Part shown: positions 54,694-64,000 of the stretch, one piece after another
Layout of the letters: the number at the start of each line of letters is the position of its first letter
How positions within the stretch are numbered: position 1 is the stretch's first letter
From: Azolla caroliniana
Lineage: Eukaryota; Polypodiophyta
Direction: 5' to 3'
Assembly: GCA_043228905.1 (NCBI GenBank)
Contig: JBHGNT010000008.1
Coordinates: 10,850,001-10,914,000, forward strand
DNA length: 64,000 nucleotides
Made by a program: the position numbers and the translations under genes
Notes under the pieces: generated by a model
The model's database searches: none
What the model saw: the letters and a program-made list of their open reading frames with translations, nothing else
What the model was told of the DNA's origin: nothing

Positions 54694-57197
54694 ATGACTA
54701 GATCAACGCACGACCTGGTTACAGATCGAACTCGACGCCTTGCCGAAAGGCAAAGGAGACGTGAGGCTTTCCAGCAAGCGGCGCGGGAAATTACAGCGGA
54801 TCGCTCGTTTTCCAACGTAATCCGGAGAGTAGCGGAGGAGTCCCTTCGGTTACAGCAAACATCACACCCGGACGACGGCAGCAGCCTAATAAGCCTCTGG
54901 GAAACCGAATCCCTTCTCCATGCGCTGGCAAGCGGAGAAGGCAAAGCAGAAGCCTTTTCAACGTATGAATCGGATTCCGAAGGGGGTTACAACATGCACA
55001 TGAACTACCGTAGGAGCAATGACACCCCGGGCGAACCGGAGGATGAAGGATCAGACACCTTACCGACACCTGAACCGGAAGTGCTAAGGCTGGAACCTCC
55101 AGAACCAGAAGCAGAGGAAGAGCGACCTCCGACACCGGAAGTCGAGGAGGAGAGGCCTCCGTCACCAAAAGAAGAGGAAAGACCACCGACGCCGGAGAAA
55201 AACCAGGAACGACCACCAACACCACCAGCCCGCGCACTGATACCGGACGACGACATGCCGTTCCAGTACTCCAAGTATAGAGACGATCTTGACGCGGAAG
55301 CTCATGTTCACGCCTTTGAACAGACATGGGAAGCAAACCATGTGTCCCAACGATTGACCTCGGAGGAAGAGGAACGCTCTAAGATAGCGGAATTTGGCGT
55401 CACATTGGAGGGACCGGCAGCAAGATGGCGACGGACGCAGGACCCGTCTACCAACACCACCTTCGCAGATTCTTGCATTTTTTCCAAAAGGAGGTGGACC
55501 AGACAGTATTGGTGGGCTTGTTTTATACCATCCGACAGGAGGAAGGCGAGAGCATTCCCCAGTTTGTCATCCGGTTTCAACGGATGCATAGTCAGCTTGC
55601 CCGCGCACCCCCGGAGGAGGAATTACGGACTATATTCCTAAATGCGCTCCGGGAACCCCTACACACGGTTTGCACGGTAATTGACTTCCGCACAAGTACC
55701 ATCGACCAGGTCATTGACCGGGTGAGAGAGATGGAAAAGACAAGCTCCTGGTTCACACTTGGAGCACTCCAACAGGCGTTACCGTCCGATGAAGACCTCC
55801 GGTTTCGGCAAGCAATACAGTGCACAACCTGCTTGAATTCCGGACACTCGGCACTAGAATGCACTATGAGGACGCAATGTGTAATCTGTCAATGCAAGGG
55901 CCATACGACGGATAGGTGCGAGTATAATCTATTGAACCGGCAAGCACCGCTCGTCCGACAAATAGAGCCACGCAGCAGCCGGGAGGAAGAAGAGGAACGC
56001 TGGCGGCGAATGGACCGCGGCCGATCGGCATAGGATGTTCGGTTTGGCGATCGACGGGAGAATGATGTCCGGTATGGTGATCGGCAGGATAACTACGACC
56101 GGTACGATAGATATGATCGGTACCGGGATTACAATAGACGATACGAACATTACAACCGGGAGCACTCCCCCGGGTATCGTCAGCAACGGGAGGAATACGG
56201 CAAATATAACGACCAACCTCGTCAAGAATACCGCAATAAGAAGAACTATAACAAAAAACGGCATTTCAAAAAAGGCGGCCACCCACGGGATTCGGAACAA
56301 GGAGCTTCAAGCAGCCAACCGACCCAAAACCCCCCGCTTACCACAGGACCTGCCCCGGGTACAACAAACAATGCCGAATCCAGCAATACCCGAAAAGCCT
56401 ACTGCTACTACTGCCGACAGGAAGGCCATTATAGTAATCAATGCCCGACGAAGAGCTATGACAAACGACCGATATTAAATATGGTAGTCCCTGAAATGGC
56501 AGATCTGCAGCAGGTGACCACAAGGTTGAAGGGCATGGCCAAGGAATGGGAGACGCAGGAGACAATCCGGAAGCAAGGGACGGAATGGGTGAAGAAAGCA
56601 AACGGGCAAAACGTAACAGACTTAGAGCGGCAAAAGGAGAACACCGTAGGGCTTGCCGACGGCAGTTACTTCGAGAACGAGACATGGCAGGCGTTGCAAG
56701 AATGCCAGATTATGTTGCCACTAGGAAGACTCCTACAGCTCGTGCCGAGATTCACGGAAGGACCGAAGACAGCCATGACGGCAGGAGAATCATCACCGGC
56801 ACCGGTACTCTTCTCGAATCCGGAGGAGGGACCAACGGTGGTGGACACCAACAGTCCGGTAATTACTGCCATTGTAAAAGGGAAAGAACTCCCCGACACA
56901 GTAATAGACGGAGGCTCCGGTGTGAATGTAATAAGCCTCCGGACGTGTGATGCCCTGGGAATCCACGAGTGGGAGCCGTGTCCGTTCTGGTTACGGATGG
57001 CCGATACAAGCTCAATGCGGCCGACAAGATTAATACGAAAATTAGAAGTCACCGTTGGCGGTCATACATTTCACATCTCGACATTAGTGCTACAATTACA
57101 GGCACAAGGCGTGTACCCGCTATTGTTGGGGCGGCCGTGGTTGAAAACGACACATATCAAACAGAATTGGAGGAAAAATATAATTACCTTCCGATGA
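54694..57197 (+). pseudogene. gypsy G gag-protease with three zinc knuckles
   Basis: Starts MTRSTHDLVTDRTRRLAERQ. A Pro/Glu-rich repeat region (ERPPTPEVEEERPPSPKEEE) is followed by the retrotransposon gag core (LDAEAHVHAFEQTWEANHVS, near 55285-55345), a frameshift near 55470, and QKEVDQTVLVGLFYTIRQEE. Zinc knuckles are CTTCLNSGHSALEC (55821-55862), CVICQCKGHTTDRC (55878-55919) and, after a TAG at 56031-56033 and an Arg/Tyr/Asp-rich linker, CYYCRQEGHYSNQC (56403-56444). The aspartic protease has VIDGGSGVNVIS (catalytic Asp at 56907) and YPLLLGRPWL. A TGA at 57195 separates it from polymerase in the same frame. Confidence 0.87.
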
Positions 57198-60100
57198 GAA
57201 AAAGCCAAGGTACTTGTACCAACACAGCCAAGGACGAGCACTGGCAAGGAATGGACACCGTTGTATGCAGAGTGCGTCAACATGCTAGAAGGGTTAGCTG
57301 ACGAAGAAGAAGCTCAGTACTTGCAGGAAAACCCGAAGATCGTACCCCTCTTCGAAATTGACATTGCCGAAGCAGTAGCACCATACTTACCGCAGCCGGA
57401 AGAGATTGAAGCAGAACCGGATAAGGACGCAATCCGAGAGTTACGGCAAGCGCAGGAAGCGTTGGAACGGGAAATGACCATTTCACAGCGCGTAAAAGCG
57501 TTGCAACTTGAAGAGGTGAACCTAGGGACCACGGACGAAGCAAAACTGGTGCACATCGCCAAGGAGATGAAGTCCGAAGGCAAAACGGCGATGATCACAC
57601 TTCTCACGGAATTTCGCGACGTGTTTGCCTGGTCATACGAAGACATGCGAGGGCTTGACCCTGAGTTATACCAGCATCAGATTCACTTGAGCAAGGACGC
57701 AAAACCAGTGGCACAAAGATAGTACCAGATGAATCCCAATTATGCCGCCAAAGTCAAGGAGGAAATCGACAAACTGCTAAGAGTTGGCTTTATCCATCCG
57801 GTAAAGAAAGCGACATGGCTGAGCCCGATCGTAGTCGTACCGAAGAAGAATGGAAAAATTCGAGTTTTTGTGGACTACCGGAAACTCAATGCGGCTACGG
57901 TAATGGATGCGTTTCCACTTCCGTTCACAGATGGAGCGTTGGATGCCGTCGCCGACCATGAGGTCTATAGCTTTCTAGACGGATTCAGTGGGTATAATCA
58001 GATCCGAATGCACCCCGGCGACCAAGAGAAAACGACTTTTGTCACCGAATGGGGGGTGTTTGTGGCCGTGGTGATGATGTTCGGACTCAAAACGGCACCG
58101 GCAACATTCCAACGAATCATCATGGAAATCTTTGGTGAATATATCCTGGCTTTTATGTAGGTTTTCCTTGACAATTTCGCCGTCTATAGCCGGGAAGAGG
58201 ACCATTTTCAGCACCTCCGTCTTTGTCTAGAAAAAGTGTAGAGCGTACCGGCTAAGCTTGAATCCGGTGAAGTGTGTATTTGGCGTGTCTAGTGGAACCC
58301 TACTAGGACATATTGTGAGCAAGGAAGGCATTGCAGTCGACTCGGACAAAGTGAAAGCCATATTAGAAGCACCGGCGCCGACAACGGCAAAGGCATTGAG
58401 CCGGTTCTTAGGCCAGATCCGGTGGCACAACCGGATGCTCCGATACTTGGCCGACCTGGCTACACCGTTGCATGCCGCGGTACATCGAACCCCATTCCAA
58501 TGGACCGACACCGAGGATAGGGCGTATAGGCCCCTCAAGGTACTATTGTCGCAAGCACTGGTAGTGCAGCCTCCGGATTGGAGTAAAGAATTTCATGTGT
58601 TCGTGGACGCCTCCGACATCGCAATCGGAAGCGTATTGATGCAGCTTACAGAGCCAAAGTGGTACCGGCCAATATATTATGCCAGCCGAAAGCTATCCCA
58701 AGCGGAACGAAACTACTCTACCACGGAACGGGAAGCTCTAGGGATGATCTACAGTGTGACAAAGTTTCGGCATTATTTATTGTGAAGGAAGTTTTCCTTC
58801 CATGTAGATCATTCGGCACTCCTCTACCTGGTGTCCAAGGCGTCACTCACCGGTAAGTTGGCCCGGTGGACCTTACTGTTACAGGAATTCGAGTTCGAAA
58901 TATTCCACCGACCCAGTATACAGCATGCCATAGCGGATTATTTAAGCCGATTAGAGTCCGGAGAGACGGGCGACGGAGTAGCGGACGAGTTTCCGGATGC
59001 GGAGCTGTTTCGAGTCACTACGGAAACGGCAGTAGATGAGACGGTGGCACAGGAAGACAAGTGGCTCACAAATATGCACCAGTTTCTGAGCACAGGATTG
59101 CCTCCGGAGGAGATGAACCAGGATGAAAGGAAACGCCTGGCGGTGCAAAGCTAACATTTCTGCTTACTGCGAGACACACTTTACCACAAGGGTGCGGACG
59201 ACATATGGAGACGGGCTGTGCGCAGCGATGAAAAGGACCACATACTGAGGGAAGCCCATTGCGGAGTTGCCGGAGGTCACTATGCCGGAGATGCGAAGGC
59301 CAGGAAAATATGGCAAAGTGGCCTATGGTGGCCAACTACATTAAGAGATGTTGTACGGTACGCAAAAGAATGTGACCTATGCCAGCGAATGGGCCAGCCA
59401 ACGGAGCAAGCTCGGATGCCACACCAGCTTGTATTACCACTCGAACCATTCCAGAATTGGGGGCTGGACTTTGTTGGACCGTTCAAACCACCGGCAATGA
59501 GAACAAATAAACGGTACATCATCGTCGTGACAGATTACTGCACGAAATGGGTGGAGGCCAAAGCCTTAAGGGACAACACCGCTGCGTCAACGGCAAAATT
59601 TCTATACGAATACATCTGGTGCCGTTACGGATGCCCAATCGAATTAAAAAGCGACCAAGGGGGGCACTTTCTCGGCCAAATAGTTGAAAGCCTGATGACA
59701 TTCTATGCCGTTGTCCATAAACGGAGCACACCATACTGTCCGCAAGCAAACGAGTTAGCTGAGTCGATGAACAAAACGCTCCAGAATATCCTCTGGAAGA
59801 TTGTCAATGAAAACCGAACGGATTGGGATACCAAGCTACATAGTGCACTTTGGGCATACCGGACAACATATAAAACGAGCATCCGAACAACACCGTTCCG
59901 GTTAGCGTTCGGACTAGAGGCGGTCATGCCGGTGGAATTCCAAGTACTAAGCTTACGGATCCAACTACGGGAACGGCTGAACGAGAAGGAGTCGGAGGCA
60001 ATACGGTTAACAGCGCTGTGTGAACTCGAGGAACAACGACTGGCAAGCATCTTGCACTTAGAATTGGAACAATGGCGACGAAAAGCATTTATCGACCGAC

Positions 60101-60501
60101 ACAAGAAAGGAAATGAAAAAATGTTCGAAATCGGCAAGCCGGTGTTAGTATTTCAGACCCGGATGGGCAAGATGCCGGGTAAACTACGGTTTCGATGGAC
60201 CGGCCTGTATTGGCTAACATGTGAGTATAATGGGTCCTACCAGTTAGGGACACTTGCCGGCGAAGTGCTAGGCAAATGGCTCAACGGATTCAGATTGAAG
60301 CCATATAGAGGACCGATGCCCAAGAACCCATTTGAGCAAAGTACCGACACCGGATCGGGAACCAGTGCGGAAACGGCAACCTGTGAGGGAAACAACAACC
60401 ACCAAGACAGAGGAGACGGCAAGCCGGTAACTGGGGAGAACAAGGCGACGGCAAACCGTAATGAGGCCGGTAAGGGTCCGACAGGACCAACTGACAATTA
60501 A
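57198..60501 (+). pseudogene. gypsy G pol: reverse transcriptase, RNase H, integrase
   Basis: Same frame as protease through a TAG at 57720. Reverse transcriptase (57750-58240) has SPIVVVPKKNGKIRVFVDYR, YSFLDGFSGYNQIRMHPGDQ and MMFGLKTAPATFQR. The catalytic box near 58164-58175 is FLDN instead of FLDD, preceded by a TAG at 58158. One extra A in the AAAAA run near 58230 shifts the frame. RNase H is 58560-58920 with FVDASDIAIGSVLMQL and NYSTTEREALGMIYSVTKF. Integrase from 59218 has the HHCC finger (HCGVAGGHY, CDLCQ), WGLDFVGPF, LKSDQGGHF and ELAESMNKTLQN. It ends in a low-complexity tail with a stop at 60499-60501. Stops at 58783 and 59152 also occur. Confidence 0.88.
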
Positions 60502-60882
60502 CCTCACACTACATTTTAAAAAATTAAAAAAGAAAAAGAAAAAAGCAAACTAATCATGCAAAAGCGAGGTATGAACGGACGAGAGAGCGAGGAGCGAAAA
60601 GGTACGTAGTGGGCATTTAAGCGCCGCCACAGGACATAATGCTATTTTAGGACACGACGTGCACACGCTCGAAAAAGGCGCCAGAATGCACAGAGAAAAA
60701 CCACATCGCATGGAGACTTTCTACTTTCGCGAACCCAGGAGCACAGAAGCACCAAGGCGTTGGAAGATCACCAGACGAGAACCTACGCACAGAGAACCCT
60801 CGCTTTCTGAACTCTCTCTCTCTCTCTCTCTCACTCTCATCACCATCCAACCTCGCCACCACAATCCGACCTCGACATAGAC
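60502..60882. other. spacer between integrase and accessory ORF of gypsy G
   Basis: 380 bp with an A-rich stretch (60517-60550), a CT run at 60809-60832 and no coding signature. It could act as a leader for a separate accessory transcript, but I see no decisive promoter or splice signal. Confidence 0.5.
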
Positions 60883-63703
60883 ATGGACCCGCAAACACTG
60901 TCGGAAGCCGCCAAGAAATGGCTAAAGCAACACGGGCTCGAAGGCTTCTTGATGATTATGGAGGTACTGCCACACAAAGAAGCCGACAAGGTAATCAAAG
61001 AAATCGACACAGAGGTCATAACGGCGGAGGCGATCCGTGCGTTAACAGGCCTTCCGGAGGGAGGCATACTCACGATTGACAATCCGACCTCGGAGCAACT
61101 CATCAAGTATTTTGGTGAGTACTCCCTAGCCAGCAAGGGCTACCGGACACAGGGCGGCGGAGATATGCTGTTCCGCGAGATTGCCCGTGTGCTCCATGAA
61201 TACGGCCATGTGTACCCTAGACCCCCTGTCATGCCGCAGAACTGGGCAGGGATGATCATCGCCACCTATGAAGGGATCAAGGTGGATTGGCCGGTATTGA
61301 TCGCAGACGGTTTGTGTGCGGCGATCGAGATTGTCAAAGGAAAAGACGACAAAGAAGGTCGGGACGGACGGAGGATATGCATGCAGTAACGCAGTGGCTC
61401 ACCTTGCTTGTGCCACCTGTCCAGCCCGTCCAGCCCAAGAAGCGGGGAAGAGTGGTGGACGGCACCCCAAAGACTGCTTCCAAAAGACAACAGCTGTTGG
61501 CCTCTAAGGCCACGAAGGGGAAGGCGGCGGACGCAGAACAGGCGGGAAAGGAGAGCGCCATCCGGAAGCGGCCAACGGATGCGCAGGAGGAACCACCGGT
61601 ACGGCCCGTAAAGATTACACTCCGCCGACCGGTGAATAGAGAAGCGGACACCTTGGCGGCGAAACTCAATGCCGGGACTCAGGAAGAGGAAATAGAAGAG
61701 GAGCCTACAGAGCACCTCCAGCGACGGTCGTCGGCAAGGACCGTTGAGGCAGCCGGGAAACGTTCGAACCCTCAGACGGAGGGAACGCTGGCTCCCCATA
61801 CTGAGACTCCCACGCCAAGGGAGGAACTGGAACCGGTGCGCATGGCACCGGAATCAGAAGCCCCTGCACCACCGGCAGCACCGACAAGTCCCTTTCCGCC
61901 AGAGCCTCCCTCGGCCAACCAAGAAGAAGTGCAAGGGGAACTAGGACAGCAGGGTGGTCCATGGGCAGAAACGGTGGTCCATGGGCAGAAACGGAATTGC
62001 AACTCCGTGCAATCAGGCGGGACCACCCACCCACAAGCAAGCCTATCCGTCAAACCTCCGTGCAAGCGCAACAACAATGCACCGGTAGCCTGTGGCTCCG
62101 GTTGATAGGTGAACAGATTGCCGGAGCAGTGGGGTATATTGAGGCGGAAGAAAGAGCGCAAAGCGAACGGTTGCTCGTCACAACCAAACAACTAGAGACG
62201 GCCCAGTCCAGAATCCGGTGCCTTGAAAAAGACTTGGATCGGGTCACAACAGAAATGGCCAAAATGGCCTTAACGGCAACACAGATCCAAGCACCGGTGA
62301 CTCCGGTAAGTGTACAGAATAAAGAACCAGACCAACCTGTACATACTAATAAGACCCCGGCAATGGAAACCGTTCCAGAGAGAGATGCGGTGCAAGCCCA
62401 GGAGCTTGCGGAATTGAGAGATGAACTTGCCGCACAAGAAGCGCTAAGGAGCCGTGAACGGGAATTGAAGACAGCGGCCGAAGCAGAATTAAAGAAGACA
62501 GCTGAGAACCTCCGCCGGGCAGAGGAGAGCCTCCGGAAAGGCCATCAAGCGTACGACCGGTTAAGGGAAGAAAAAGACAAAGTGCTGCAGGAAAAGGACA
62601 AGCTGCGGAAGACGGTGGAAACGGAAATTGAATGGCTAAAGGAGGAGCTCCGCCAGCAGAAGGACCGCGAGGACCGGGCCCGTCGACAGATCAACGTACG
62701 ACTCAAGCAAAAGACAGATGATTTTGAGCACCTGCACCTGGACTACAAACGGCTGGAAACGGAGCATAAGGAACGGGTGGCCGAGCTTTAGTAGGAAGTT
62801 GATCGGGCCGCGACGGCGCTTGCCGACGAACGAGTGGAAAATACAAGACGGTTGGACGAGGCGGAGAAGGTCTGGACGGAGCTCCAGAGGCAACAACAGG
62901 AAGAAAAGGAGAGAGCGACAACAGTATTGCAAAAATTACAAACCATATATCAAAGGCAATTGATGCATTACAAGGAGCAGGCGGAGGACAACGTCAAAAT
63001 CATCAAGCAATTGAAGGAGGAACGGCAAGCTGCGGAGATCAAATCGCAGATGGGAACAGGCCGGATTCAGTGCATCCTCCGGGCATGGCTGAATCAGACA
63101 AAACTCTTGATTGACGAAAGCTCCGTAAGATGGTGGACAAAGTGGGCACAAAATACGGCGGAACTCCAATTGCTACGGGCAGACGTGGCAAACCGGCGAA
63201 AGGAAGGAGATGATTGGTACACGTTGACTTCCGAGGACTTCACCGCCATACGGGACGAGCTGGCTGAAGACTTCCAAGTCCTGGCAGATGAACAGCTGGT
63301 GCAGGTCTGGCAACTCATAGCTCAGCTAGACGATGATAGGCTGGACGCTCAAATCCAGTTTGAAAGCTACGAGCGGTCCCGGGTTCGGGAAGGAAAAGCA
63401 CGGGAAGCGGCAACGGTTAACCTTAGTGATGAGGAACCGTCTCCGGCCGAGGGCCAGGTAGGAACCAGTCAACTGGAGACCACTACGACGGAAACGCCGG
63501 TGTCAGAGCAACAAACGGAGGAGCAGCCACAACAGCCACCAACGGACCAGCCACAACAGCCACCAACGGACCAGTCGCAGCAGCCATCAACGGAGCAGCA
63601 ACAACAGCAGCAACAACCACAACAACAACAACAACAACCAATTCTAGAGGAACCATTGGAGACTCTCGAACAAAGCATTCTGGATATTTTGGACGAAGAA
63701 TAA
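60883..63703 (+). pseudogene. gypsy G accessory ORF: long coiled-coil protein
   Basis: About 930 codons once frame breaks are allowed for. Residues 1-165 form a globular domain (MDPQTLSEAAKKWLKQHGLE, LIKYFGEYSLASKGYRTQGG, LHEYGHVYPRPPVMP, MIIATYEGIKVDWP). A frameshift near 61340-61385 leads into a basic, proline-rich linker (61420-61950). A 20-bp tandem duplication at 61953-61992 then shifts the frame again. The rest is strongly heptad-like: AELRDELAAQEALRSREREL, KTVETEIEWLKEELRQQKD, with two adjacent TAG codons at 62789-62794. Then come RWWTKWAQNTAELQLLRADV, a Gln/Pro repeat at 63530-63640 and LEQSILDILDEE before the stop. It shares its ends with the H ORF. Function unknown. Confidence 0.75.
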
Positions 63704-63758
63704 CAAGGGTTGGATGGTGGATTCGACGTACAAGGTACTGTCCCACGAGCGTGCCATG

Positions 63759-64000
63759 TGTTACCGGCCGGCAAAGGAGTCCAGAGTGTGTAACGAAGGA
63801 GTTATTTAATTATTAAGGAATGGTTGTAAGTAAGCTATTAGTGTGGACGGATGGACCGGAATCGGTATGCCGTTCCGGATCTGGACCGATCCCGAACAGG
63901 TGTGGATGGCACCGTTTTGTACTACAAACCAGAAACCTATTTAAAGGCCCGGATGCAATGTAATGTTCAGCGGATAATTAATGAAGCTTAGTGTTTTTAT
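63759..64000 (+). repeat. 3' LTR of gypsy G (truncated by window end)
   Basis: Matches the first 242 bp of 54206-54642 with five differences by eye, three of them C-to-T. The spacer before it ends GCGTGCCATG. Confidence 0.93.

Larger units (their letters stand above)
54206..64000 (+). mobile_element. gypsy element G, nearly complete
   Basis: Ty3/gypsy order on the plus strand: LTR, leader, gag, protease, reverse transcriptase, RNase H, integrase, then a large accessory ORF and the 3' LTR, which is cut by the window end. The visible 242 bp of the 3' LTR differ from the 5' LTR at five positions by eye, so insertion was fairly recent. The length to the window end is 9.8 kb. No chromodomain was seen after the integrase core. 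Confidence 0.92.

Noticed and set aside
53364-64000. Three-LTR tandem produced by unequal recombination of one gypsy family
   Set aside because: The first LTR and gag start are far more diverged from G than G's LTRs are from each other, so nesting is simpler. This can be decided by the sequence beyond the window.

Overview
This is nuclear DNA from a land plant, and almost all of it is retrotransposon. It carries many degenerate Ty1/copia elements primed by initiator tRNA-Met, Ty3/gypsy elements, a plant L1-type LINE, one hAT-like non-autonomous DNA transposon, and a single recognisable host exon: the 5' coding exon of the mitochondrial complex I subunit NDUFA13/GRIM-19, of plant type with a GT splice donor. 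I cannot place the species. Nearly all coding sequence is broken, mostly by CAG-to-TAG and CGA-to-TGA changes as expected in methylated plant repeats.

Layout. 1-3995: 5' part of a minus-strand copia (Z). 4055-11649: a nest, with minus-strand copia B split in its integrase by internally deleted copia A (5343-9094, 5-bp duplication tgttg); A is itself split just after its reverse transcriptase YVDD codons by a 1,101-bp hAT-like element (6592-7692, 8-bp duplication caacatat). 11655-14446: LINE fragment, LTR debris and a deleted plus-strand copia. 14446-14849: (TA)n and NDUFA13 exon 1. 14576-16197 and 16299-17918 are the same sequence on either side of a 100-N gap, so this is almost certainly a false duplication from overlapping contigs. 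17093-22760: young copia C (LTRs differ at 2 of 387 positions), inserted in the reverse transcriptase of older copia D (16741-17092 plus 22761-26048; duplication gtacg). 26840-32778: plus-strand copia E (duplication cccta). 32913-33266: 177-bp tandem repeat. 33267-35735: gypsy gag-protease remnant (I). 37287-40191: 3' accessory ORF and LTR of gypsy H. 40192-45899: copia F (duplication atttc). 45931-49430: LINE J. 50062-52006: gypsy K gag split by a solo LTR (N). 52070-53363: copia scraps. 53364-54205: LTR and gag start of an older gypsy (G'). 54206-64000: gypsy G, apparently inserted in the G' gag and running off the window with its 3' LTR.

Three things stand out. First, copias C, E and F share a basic extension after RNase H whose open frame runs through the polypurine tract and takes its last codon and stop (TGT TGA) from the first six bases of the 3' LTR. 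Second, C and F share the same premature TAA inside RNase H although C is very young, which points to a defective lineage mobilised in trans or to readthrough. Third, gypsies G and H carry a large accessory coiled-coil ORF between integrase and the 3' LTR, with matching N-terminal domains, a matching C-terminal ILDIL-EE motif and a conserved spacer to the LTR.

Element names (A-N, Z) are labels for this window only. Divergence counts were made by eye.
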